7,087 nt of DNA from Streptomyces virginiae (GCF_000720455.1 NZ_JOAK01000065.1:1-7087), one strand, 5' to 3'; positions 1 to 5,738 are shown, counted from the stretch's first letter. Notes: generated by a model from the letters alone, not told the origin. Program-made: numbers and translations.

Positions 1-9
1 CATCAACAT
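1..9 (-). CDS. hsp18: Start of hsp18-like small heat-shock protein gene (partial)
   Basis: Only the first three codons are in the window (ATG TTG ATG, Met-Leu-Met). A strong ribosome binding site, GGAGGTG (complement of 17-23), lies 7 bases upstream. The assignment rests on context. The gene is divergent from a rheA-like gene, a RheA operator lies between them, and Streptomyces Hsp18 proteins of the Hsp20/alpha-crystallin family are known to begin Met-Leu-Met. Hsp18 is a heat-induced holdase chaperone whose gene is repressed by RheA in Streptomyces albus. The body of the protein is outside the window, so the identity is inferred and not read from the sequence. Confidence 0.6.
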
Positions 10-67
10 CGCGAAACACCTCCAGTTGGTTCAGGCAGGAACTGCCAATGCGCTTCAACGTGCTCCC

Positions 68-96
68 GTTGTAACATGTCATCGAAACGATGACAA
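68..96 (-). promoter_or_regulatory. Predicted hsp18 promoter
   Basis: On the minus strand, TTGTCA (96-91) and TACAAC (73-68) are separated by 17 bases. They fit a vegetative -35/-10 pair with an upstream TGT extension to the -10. The perfect RheA operator (77-95) covers the -35 element and the spacer, so a bound repressor would block RNA polymerase. This agrees with hsp18 being controlled by a repressor and not by a dedicated heat-shock sigma factor. The promoter is predicted from sequence only. Confidence 0.5.
77..95. promoter_or_regulatory. RheA operator, perfect copy
   Basis: TGTCATC-GAAAC-GATGACA is an exact match to the RheA operator of Streptomyces albus (TGTCATC-N5-GATGACA). The arms extend to a perfect 8-bp inverted repeat around AAA. 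It lies in the hsp18/rheA intergenic region and can serve repression of hsp18 and autoregulation of rheA. Confidence 0.85.
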
Positions 97-102
97 GCAA
101 GG

Positions 103-121
103 AGTCATCGAGAGGATGACA
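103..121. promoter_or_regulatory. Second RheA-like operator, one mismatch
   Basis: AGTCATC-GAGAG-GATGACA matches the same operator with a single change in the outermost base of the left arm. Its centre is 26 bp from that of the perfect copy, about two and a half helical turns. It ends 15 bases before the preferred rheA start codon, so it could act as a repression site for rheA itself. Confidence 0.6.
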
Positions 122-126
122 TGGAC

Positions 127-131
127 GGAGG
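127..131 (+). promoter_or_regulatory. Ribosome binding site deciding the rheA start
   Basis: GGAGG sits 5 bases before GTG 137. The in-frame ATG at 116 has only AAGGAG 11 bases away and lies inside the second operator. The ATG further upstream at 26 would place the whole operator region inside the coding sequence. GTG 137 is therefore preferred. Confidence 0.6.
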
Positions 132-136
132 GCCCC

Positions 137-805
137 GTGAACGACGCCGCCCCGACGGCCGCAACTGTCTCCTTCACTGCCGCCGCAGCGGCACTGGAGG
201 CCATCAACCAGTCCGTGAAGGACGCGCGGCAAAACCCTGAGCGGACACCGACGAGGGCAGCGCCGCTCGCGGCCGGCTCCGGCCCGCACCCGGCCCTGGC
301 CGCACTTCTGATGCTGCGCGAGATCCGCGAGGAGCTCGCCGGCTGGGAGAGCGGGCTGATCGAAACCGCCCGCGGCGAGGGCGCGAGCTGGGCCGACCTC
401 GCCGGACCCCTCGGAGTCTCCAGCCGCCAGGCCGCCGAACGCCGCTACCTCCGCCTGCGCCCCGGAACCCCGGGAAGCACCGGCGAAGAACGCGTCCAGG
501 CAACCCGCGACACACGCGCAGCCGACCGAACCGTCACCGCCTGGGCTCGCGACAACGCAGCCGACCTCCGCCGCCTCGCCGGCCAGATCACCTCCCTCGC
601 CAACCTCCCCGCCAGCGCCCAGGACGCCGTCAGCGACCTGAACCGGGCCCTCGCCGACAACGACGCAGCCCGCCTCCTCCAGCCCCTGGCCGAACTCCGG
701 CCCCACCTGCGCCCGGAGGACTCGGCCCTCGCCGATCACATCGACGCCATAGCCCGGCATGCCGACCGGCTCCGCCAGGACAGCCACGACCAGCGCACCG
801 CCTGA
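137..805 (+). CDS. rheA: RheA-like HSP18 transcriptional repressor
   Basis: The product is a DNA-binding repressor of the small heat-shock gene. RheA of S. albus is a thermosensor that leaves its operator when heated. From GTG 137 the protein has 222 residues, close to the roughly 230 of RheA. A variable N-terminus (1-45) is followed by the conserved block around LMLREIREELAGWESGLIETA (about 58-78). Next comes a helix-turn-helix-like segment (about 82-106, with SWADLAGPLGVSSRQAAERRYL). The C-terminal half (about 128-215) is helical, charged and Ala/Leu-rich. The block plus the HTH is typical of the Streptomyces family annotated as HSP18 transcriptional regulator. Two RheA-type operators immediately upstream and a divergent hsp18-like start support this. 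An upstream in-frame ATG at 116 is the main alternative start. Confidence 0.85.
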   Translation: MNDAAPTAATVSFTAAAAALEAINQSVKDARQNPERTPTRAAPLAAGSGPHPALAALLMLREIREELAGWESGLIETARGEGASWADLAGPLGVSSRQAAERRYLRLRPGTPGSTGEERVQATRDTRAADRTVTAWARDNAADLRRLAGQITSLANLPASAQDAVSDLNRALADNDAARLLQPLAELRPHLRPEDSALADHIDAIARHADRLRQDSHDQRTA

Positions 806-907
806 CCCGAACAGGGCCAGGGCGAGTGGACACGGCTTGCCGTGGGGATCACGCGACAGCCTGGATAGGACTCTGGTCCGCCCAGAGCCGGTCGCGCAGA
901 TCAGCGC

Positions 908-925
908 CGGTCGATCCATCGACCG
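908..925. repeat. 18-bp palindrome
   Basis: CGGTCGAT-CC-ATCGACCG has perfect 8-bp arms. It lies 103 bases after rheA and 275 bases before rsbQ. It could be an operator for an unknown regulator or a short terminator hairpin. It lacks a T-run, and a two-base loop is poor for a hairpin, so an operator is slightly favoured. Confidence 0.4.
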
Positions 926-1096
926 TGGCGGGGGGGGTCAGGCATCCGCTCAGGTACAAGCGGCTGCGCCTGGACGTCGGGGTGGATGACGCCGGGTCGT
1001 TTCCTCAGGTGACTGAGTGTGCGGCGCCTCCTCCGCATGGCCGACCGCGAGGGGCTCGGCAGAATCCAGCCGCCGCCGGCCCCGTAAAGGGCCGAT

Positions 1097-1116
1097 GCCT
1101 CAGGGCAGCCTCAGGG
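1097..1116. repeat. Tandem direct repeat GCCTCAGGG, 11-bp period
   Basis: GCCTCAGGG occurs at 1097-1105 and again at 1108-1116, one helical turn apart. A related CCTCAGG lies at 1003-1009. Tandem direct repeats with this period are the usual binding layout of OmpR-type response regulators, so this is a candidate activator site for the rsbQ operon about 85 bases downstream. Confidence 0.4.
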
Positions 1117-1130
1117 ACCTGTGAAGGCGT

Positions 1131-1181
1131 GGGGTGGGACGTGTGGGGTGGTGCGGGGGCCTGCGGGAGTGGTGGGCGGGG
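1131..1181 (+). other. G-rich tract with seven G-runs before rsbQ
   Basis: Seven runs of three to five G fall within 51 bases of the coding strand (1131-1134, 1136-1138, 1145-1148, 1155-1159, 1165-1167, 1174-1176, 1178-1181), with single C residues only. This satisfies the usual G-quadruplex pattern and ends 18 bases before the rsbQ start. If transcribed, it would form part of the 5' leader. Confidence 0.45.
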
Positions 1182-1199
1182 CCTGAGAGACTGCTCGGT

Positions 1200-2003
1200 A
1201 TGGATGTCCAGCGCAGGAACAATGTCACGGTCACCGGCAATCCCCATGGCCCGACGGTAGTCCTTGCGCACGGGTTCGGCTGCGACCAGAACATGTGGCG
1301 CCTCACCGTCCCCGCCCTGGTCAAGGACTACAGGGTGGTGCTGTTCGACTACGTGGGTTCAGGACGCTCGGATCTCTCCGCATTCTCCGAGACCCGCTAT
1401 GCATCCCTCGCCGGATACGCCCAGGACGTGGTGGACGTGTGCGACGTGCTCGACCTTCGCGGCGTGGTGTTCGTGGGGCATTCGGTCTCCGCGATGATCG
1501 GTGTGCTGGCCGCCCAGATGGCTCCGGAGCGGATAGGGGCGCTGGTGATGGTGGCGCCCTCTCCTCGATACATCGACGACGAGGGCTACCGGGGCGGGTT
1601 CTCTGCCGAGGACATCGAGGAACTCCTCGATTCGATGGAGTTGAACTATCTGGGCTGGTCGGCGGCGATGGCGCCGGTGATCATGGGGAACGCGGAGCGG
1701 CCCGAGCTCGGGGAAGAGCTGGCCAACAGCTTTTGCGCCACCGACCCGGCGATGGCACGCGTCTTCGCCCGCACCACCTTCCTGTCCGACTCGAGGCAGG
1801 ACCTCAACAAGGTGAGCGTGCCGACGCTGGTACTGGACTGCACCCAGGACGCCATCGCCCCGCGCGAGGTCGGCGCCTACGTGCACCAGGCGATCCCCGG
1901 CTCGACACTGCTCACACTGGATGCGACCGGGCACTGCCCTCACATGTCCGCCCCCGAAGCCACCAACGAAGCGATCACGGGCTTCCTGGCCGGCCTGCGG
2001 TGA
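1200..2003 (+). CDS. rsbQ: RsbQ-like alpha/beta hydrolase
   Basis: This is a cytoplasmic alpha/beta-fold hydrolase of 267 residues, against 269 for Bacillus subtilis RsbQ. RsbQ is required for energy-stress signalling through the phosphatase RsbP and probably supplies or delivers a small hydrophobic molecule to its PAS domain. Conserved blocks include HGFGCDQ (24-30), VLFDYVGSG (47-55), GYAQDV (72-77), FVGHSV (91-96), SFCATDP (177-183) and ATGHCPHMS (242-250). The catalytic triad appears complete: Ser95 in GHS, Asp217 in the LDCTQDAIAP block, and His245 in GHCPH. ATG 1200 matches the usual N-terminus, with a weak GAGAGA about 9 bases upstream. The gene heads a coupled three-gene unit, and its stop overlaps the next start as TGATG. 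The plant receptors KAI2 and D14 share this fold, but the RsbQ assignment is strongly supported by the rsbP-like neighbour. Confidence 0.93.
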   Translation: MDVQRRNNVTVTGNPHGPTVVLAHGFGCDQNMWRLTVPALVKDYRVVLFDYVGSGRSDLSAFSETRYASLAGYAQDVVDVCDVLDLRGVVFVGHSVSAMIGVLAAQMAPERIGALVMVAPSPRYIDDEGYRGGFSAEDIEELLDSMELNYLGWSAAMAPVIMGNAERPELGEELANSFCATDPAMARVFARTTFLSDSRQDLNKVSVPTLVLDCTQDAIAPREVGAYVHQAIPGSTLLTLDATGHCPHMSAPEATNEAITGFLAGLR

Positions 2004-3283
2004 TGTGCCGCACCGGTCAGCAGAGCGACCCACACGACGCCGACGACGAGAAGACCTCGGATGCGGCGTTCGCCGCACTGCTGGAGGACAGTGCGGAGGA
2101 GCTGTACGAGTGCGCGCCGTGCGGCTATCTGTCCACGCTGATGGACGGCACCATCGCGAAGATCAACACGACGCTGCTGGACTGGCTGGGCCTGAACCGG
2201 GAGGCGGTGGTGGGCCGGATGCGGTTCACCGACCTGCTGACCGTCGGCGGCAGGCTCTACCACGAGACGCACTTCGCGCCGCTGCTGCGCATGCAGGGCG
2301 AGATCGGCGGCGTCGCCCTGGAGATCAGAAAGGCAGACGGCGTCCGGATGCCGGTGCTGGCCTCCTCCGTGGTCAAGCACGGGGCCACGGGTGAGCCGTT
2401 GCTGATCCGCACCACCCTCTTCGACGCCCGCGACCGCCGCGCCTACGAAGAAGAACTCCTGCGGGCCCGCAGAGCCGCCGAGGAAGCACAACGGCAAGCC
2501 GAAGCCGACCGGGCCCGTCTCCAGGACGCCCTCGCCGCACTCCAGTCGTCGCTGCTGCCCGACACCCTGCCGCCCATACCCGGCATGGAAAGCGCCGCGC
2601 ACTACCGCACCGCGTCGCCCGACCGGCTCGGCGGCGACTTCTACGACGTCTTCCGCCTCGACGCCGCACGCTTCGTGTTCTTCCTCGGCGACGTGTGCGG
2701 CAAGGGCCCGCAAGCCGCCGCCGTCACTTCGCTGACCCGCTACACCCTGCGCGCCGCAGCCCTGCACGACCCCGACCCCGCCTCCGCCCTCACCACCTTG
2801 AACAGGGTCCTGCACGAGCGCTACAGCAGCGGCGACCCCCGTTACTGCACCGCCATCTTCGGCACCCTCGAACCCGACCCGGTGACCGGGCAGGTCACGG
2901 TCCACCTGGCCTCGGGCGGCCACCCGCCGGCCCTGGTCCTGCGTGCCGACGGCACAGCCGACTTCCTGCCCACCCCCGGCGGCCTCCTCGTCGGCATCCT
3001 GCCCACCGCGCGCTTCACCCCCGCCACCATCACCCTGGGGCCCGGCGACACCCTCCTGCTCTACACGGACGGGCTCACCGAAGCCCGCACCGGCGAAAGC
3101 CGTACCGACCTGTACGGAGACGAAGCCCTGCGCGCCTTCGCCACCGATCAGGCCGGCCGGTACCCGCAAGCGGTGATGAAGGCACTGACCGGCCTGCTGG
3201 ACAGCTTCGGCGACGGCCTGGACGACGACACCGCCCTCCTCGCGCTCGGGGTCCCCGCCTCCGGTTCCCGGGAGCCGGCATGA
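2003..3283 (+). CDS. rsbP: RsbP-like PAS / SpoIIE-type PP2C phosphatase
   Basis: This cytoplasmic Mn/Mg-dependent serine phosphatase (426 residues) is expected to dephosphorylate the STAS protein encoded next to it. A PAS sensor domain (about 30-140, beginning near CAPCGYLSTLMDGTI) is followed by a charged coiled-coil linker (about 142-180, rich in Arg, Ala, Glu and Gln). The PP2C/SpoIIE domain (about 182-417) begins with LQSSLLP. Metal-binding motifs are intact: GGDFYD (210-215), GDVCGKG (229-235), SGGHPP (304-309), YTDGLTEAR (354-362) and DDDTAL (407-412). The PAS–coiled-coil–PP2C order is that of RsbP. ATG 2003 overlaps the rsbQ stop by one base; GTG 2000 is an equally coupled alternative. 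No good ribosome binding site is visible, which suggests translation depends on rsbQ. A CxxC (Cys37, Cys40) opens the PAS domain. Confidence 0.92.
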   Translation: MCRTGQQSDPHDADDEKTSDAAFAALLEDSAEELYECAPCGYLSTLMDGTIAKINTTLLDWLGLNREAVVGRMRFTDLLTVGGRLYHETHFAPLLRMQGEIGGVALEIRKADGVRMPVLASSVVKHGATGEPLLIRTTLFDARDRRAYEEELLRARRAAEEAQRQAEADRARLQDALAALQSSLLPDTLPPIPGMESAAHYRTASPDRLGGDFYDVFRLDAARFVFFLGDVCGKGPQAAAVTSLTRYTLRAAALHDPDPASALTTLNRVLHERYSSGDPRYCTAIFGTLEPDPVTGQVTVHLASGGHPPALVLRADGTADFLPTPGGLLVGILPTARFTPATITLGPGDTLLLYTDGLTEARTGESRTDLYGDEALRAFATDQAGRYPQAVMKALTGLLDSFGDGLDDDTALLALGVPASGSREPA

Positions 3284-3618
3284 GCCCGCTGAACATCGAG
3301 GTCCGGGACGCTCCGATCGGCCCGGTACTCGAAGTCATCGGGGAACTCGACTACGACACCTCCGCCGAGCTGCGCCACCTCCTTGCCGCCCTCCCTCTCA
3401 AGCCGGGCCAGCGCCTTGTGCTGGACCTGGCCCGCATGGAGTTCTGCGATTCCAGCGGCATCAGCGCCCTCATCGCCGCCCGCAACCACGCCCAGTCGGC
3501 CGGAGCCGACATTGCACTCGCAGCGGTCCCGGCCAACACGCTGCGAGTCCTGCGTGTCGTCGGACTGGACCAGGTTTTCCCACTCCATCCCGTGGCCGAG
3601 TCCGCGATCGAACCCTGA
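3280..3618 (+). CDS. rsbV: RsbV-like STAS anti-anti-sigma factor
   Basis: This is a single-domain STAS protein of 112 residues, the usual size for RsbV and SpoIIAA. In the dephosphorylated form such proteins bind an anti-sigma kinase and release a sigma factor. The phosphorylation motif DSSG is at 57-60, with Ser58 the expected phosphoacceptor by alignment with SpoIIAA and RsbV. VIGELDYDTS (19-28) and LVLDLARMEFCDSSG (46-60) are typical family segments. The start overlaps the rsbP stop as ATGA, and GGGAG lies 5 bases before ATG 3280, so the two genes are coupled. The neighbouring phosphatase is its likely activator. The matching kinase and sigma factor are not in the window, so the regulon cannot be read from here. 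Confidence 0.92.
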   Translation: MSPLNIEVRDAPIGPVLEVIGELDYDTSAELRHLLAALPLKPGQRLVLDLARMEFCDSSGISALIAARNHAQSAGADIALAAVPANTLRVLRVVGLDQVFPLHPVAESAIEP

Positions 3619-3806
3619 CCGCAGCACCGTCTCGCGCGAGTCGGCCCGGTGGTTACACGTCGCGCCAGCCCACGAAAACAAGGGGCCCAAGGGGCCGCTG
3701 ACCTGCGTCGGCGTACCTGCGCCTCCCCGCGGCGATTCACGTCTGCGAGCCCGGTATGGCGGTGTCGGACCCTGCTCGGCCGGCGCCCGCCGTCTGGGCC
3801 GCCGCC
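3619..3806. other. Intergenic region after rsbV with weak hairpins
   Basis: No gene is recognised. Just after the rsbV stop, CACCG (3625-3629) and CGGTG (3647-3651) enclose the palindrome CTCGCGCGAG (3631-3640). Further on, GGCCC-AAG-GGGCC (3684-3696) can form a short stem. Either could end transcription of the operon, but neither is strong or followed by T residues. Confidence 0.35.
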
Positions 3807-4593
3807 TCACCCCGGCCGACCTCGGGCTGACCTCCCCTGGCCGGCTTCAGCCGCAGGCGCCTGACACACCAGGGCCGACAGAGGAGCCAGTCGTACGTCG
3901 CCCAGGAACCCAGGATCGGACGACCCCGTCTGTCGGCCGAAGTCGGCTGCGACTCCGAGCACCTCGCGCATCGGCACAGGCCGCCGACTCGTGGCAGCGA
4001 GATCGGCGTGAGCTTCCTCGGACCACAGGAACGGATACACGGAAACACCGTGCTCGAAATGCAGGGCCGCGGCCTCCTCACGCCGGCCGGGCCAGCGCAT
4101 TCCGTCGTAGAACGTCTCCATCCGGCCCGAGAGCAGCCAGGAGACCCACCCCGAGTGGCCCATCTCCATCGCCTCCCACTCCAGAGTGTCGGGAGCGAAG
4201 TACGTCATCCGGCCAGGATCCCCAGGGCGGCCCGCGGCTGCAGGATCGCCACCGTTCAACCCGAAGACCCCTCCGACAATGTCGTGGCCGACGACAAGAC
4301 CTGTCGCGGGCTGCCAACCAGGATCGAAGTCCGTGGGGAAGCGGTTGACCTGCGCCAGACTCGGGAGCCGCCCATCCGCGACCGAACCGGAACCTCCGCC
4401 GAACACTCGCAGCCACCGAACATCCGCTGCTGGCACCGCTGCCGGAAGACCCCTCGAAGACCGGTCGGCTCTCCACCCCGCGGGTAAGACGGCCCCGCGC
4501 ATCCACCGCGCGTCCGGCTGTTTGTGACGCCGGGTGGTCACCTGGCCCAAGAGCGGGCATCAGTGGTGCGGTGACCTCATCTTCGCCGGCAGG
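3807..4593 (-). pseudogene. Frame-broken DUF2625 family gene
   Basis: The C-terminal part is clearly a DUF2625 protein, a family of unknown function. From about 4415 down to 3890 one frame holds WLRVFGGG, RLPSLAQVNRF, GLVVGHDIVGGVFGLNGG, MTYFAPDTLEWEAM, YDGMRWPGR, YPFLWSEEA and SRRPVPM. Going upstream in this frame, sequence beyond WLRV does not resemble the family and no good start exists, only a TTG at 4550. A family-like PAGEDEV (4593-4573) lies in another minus-strand frame, and a QVTTR reminiscent of the family follows shortly after in the main frame. At least one frame change therefore seems to separate the N-terminal part from the rest. The true 5' end is unknown. An alternative is a shortened but functional protein, which is less likely. 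Confidence 0.65.
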
Positions 4594-4720
4594 CGGTCCC
4601 GGTCGGCTGTCGCGGGAGGTGCTGGATGAAGGTGACTTTGGAGCCGGGCAAGGGCTGTTGCGCAGTGGCTTGTCAGCGCGCGCGAGCGACGTCCTTGCGG
4701 GCAGAGTGGCTTTGCCACGC

Positions 4721-5180
4721 TCAGTTCCGGTCCGGGTCCGGGGCCGAATGCGCGAGGTCACGGAAACCGGTCCCATTGCACCTTCGGGCGGCGCAGACCA
4801 CGACGCTCGAGGTAGCGGTCGGTGGCCCGGCTCGTCCGGCGCAGGACCCGCAGGCGTCGACCGCGTTTCCCGAGCCCACAGGTTCGACCACGGTGGAGGG
4901 CACCAGAAGCCAGCCGGCGTCGGTGGGCCGCAGGCTGGCCGGCCCCCGCACCACCAGGCAGTCCGCCGGTGTCGGCTGCGGCCTCATACGGGCGAGGCCG
5001 GCTCCTGGGAGCCCGGCGCATTCTCCCGCCGTCAAGGTGGCCGTACGCGGCCCGGATTCGGTGGGTCTCCGCCAGGGTCTGCGACTCCAGCCGCGTCCAC
5101 TTCACCACTGGGGTGATGGACGTGTCGTCGAAGATCGCACCCCAGCGACTCACGGTGCCGTCCTCCAGGACACGGCCCAC
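4721..5180 (-). pseudogene. Unrecognised coding remnant, two frames
   Basis: Two overlapping minus-strand frames show Streptomyces-like codon use in succession. The first (from GTG 5180 to about 5038) reads through VSRWGAIFDD, ITPVVKWTRLESQTLAETHR and AYGHLDGG. The second, from about 5035 to its stop at 4721, includes PADCLVVRGPASLRPTDAGW, VDACGSCAGR and VVVCAARRCNGTG. The switch near 5035 is best explained by a frameshift in one ancestral gene. The Cys pattern in the second part (CGSC, later CAARRC) could bind zinc. I do not recognise the family. Two adjacent TAG codons in the same frame lie just upstream of GTG 5180. Confidence 0.4.
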
Positions 5181-5183
5181 GCC

Positions 5184-5342
5184 CTACTACCCCTTGAAGA
5201 CACTCCAAGTGCACGGAGTCAACAGGTCGGGGAACCCCTCCCGGTAGGTCACCTGCCGGACGCCGTCACCCATGTGCTCGGCGGACTCGCTGTCCTCCGA
5301 GGCCCCCGGGAATTCCGGCTCCGGCTCGTCGTCAAAGCTCAT
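5184..5342 (-). CDS. Possible small acidic protein (51 aa), or part of a decayed gene
   Basis: An ATG at 5342 opens a 51-codon frame with good third-position GC, ended by two TAG codons in a row (5189-5184). The N-terminal half is acidic (DDEPEPEF, EDSESAEH), and the C-terminal half reads like a folded segment (QVTYREGFPDLLTPCTWSVF). Its start overlaps the stop of the preceding minus-strand frame by 11 bases. After the TAG pair the same frame continues as the remnant described next to it. There is no clear ribosome binding site. It may be a genuine small gene or one piece of a longer broken gene. The family is not recognised. Confidence 0.35.
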
Positions 5343-5586
5343 CTGCCCGGGACACACTCGATCGGCTCCCGGGAGTCGTCACCGCGTCCCACGGCCCGTC
5401 AGACCAGAACATGGTGCTGGAAATCCGGAACGTCGCAGCATTTGCCCAGCGCGCCGGACGGGCAAGGCGCCACGCCTCCTCGAATTCCGACCGGATCAGT
5501 TCCGTGTGCCGCTGCGCCTCGGAAATTTGCTGGGCGCAGTTCGGCTCGGTCCGCGCGACTTCCGCAATGTTCGCGTAGCAGGCGGT
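5332..5586 (-). pseudogene. Coding-like segment without a start codon
   Basis: An open frame between TGA (5589-5587) and TGA (5334-5332) has no ATG, GTG or TTG near its beginning. Its composition nevertheless looks coding: NIAEVARTEPNCAQQISEAQ, TELIRSEFEEAWRLARPARW and FRISSTMFWSDGPWD. The first part should be helical and charged. The first ATG comes only in the last third. The 5' end seems lost or frame-shifted. The family is not recognised. Confidence 0.35.
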
Positions 5587-5639
5587 TCAGCCGCTTTTCA
5601 GGACCACGGCCGCGTAGCCGAAAGGAGGGCAGACGCGCC

Positions 5640-5677
5640 CTCGCCCCGGCAGAACTCGGTGAGTCTGCCGGGGCGAG
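5640..5677 (-). terminator. Strong hairpin, second terminator after sapA-like gene
   Basis: CTCGCCCCGGCAGA (5640-5653) and TCTGCCGGGGCGAG (5664-5677) are perfect 14-bp arms around a 10-base loop. No T-run follows on either side, which is common for Streptomyces terminators. It lies about 100 bases downstream of the minus-strand gene ending at 5774, behind another hairpin. It could also stop plus-strand transcription. Confidence 0.65.
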
Positions 5678-5695
5678 CCGGACCACGGCGGTTCC

Positions 5696-5738
5696 CGTGC
5701 GGTCGTCGGGACGCAGGTCCTCCCCCGACGACCGCACG
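5696..5738 (-). terminator. Strong hairpin, first terminator after sapA-like gene
   Basis: CGTGCGGTCGTCGGG (5696-5710) and CCCGACGACCGCACG (5724-5738) form a perfect 15-bp stem with a 13-base loop. It starts 36 bases past the stop codon of the minus-strand secreted-protein gene, the usual place for a terminator. Confidence 0.75.

Larger units (their letters stand above)
806..1199. other. Intergenic region between rheA and rsbQ
   Basis: No frame here gives a recognisable protein. The stretch holds a small hairpin just after rheA (CACGGC-TT-GCCGTG, about 829-842), an 18-bp palindrome (908-925), and a run of eight G (930-937). It also has the inverted repeat CTCAG-GTGA-CTGAG (1004-1017), the hairpin CGGCCC-CGTAAA-GGGCCG (1077-1094), the CCTCAGGG direct repeat and a G-rich tract. 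I could not place a convincing promoter, but rsbQ must be served from here unless it is read through from rheA. Confidence 0.5.

Noticed and set aside
26..136. N-terminal extension of rheA from ATG 26
   Set aside because: It would place both RheA operators and the predicted hsp18 promoter inside the coding region, and it has no ribosome binding site. GTG 137 has a good one.
1295..2002. Upstream extension of the rsbP frame opposite no known domain
   Set aside because: The frame is open through the whole rsbQ gene only as a shadow. Its translation is Arg/Gly-rich, and the PAS protein starts properly at 2003.
1940..3169. Long open frame of about 400 codons on the minus strand opposite rsbP
   Set aside because: It is rich in Gly, Val and Gln with no family features and mirrors the codon bias of the clearly real rsbP gene on the other strand.
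3684..3696. Short GGCCC/GGGCC hairpin as the terminator of the rsb operon
   Set aside because: It has only a 5-bp stem, a 3-base loop and no T-run. It is mentioned in the intergenic entry but not called as a terminator.
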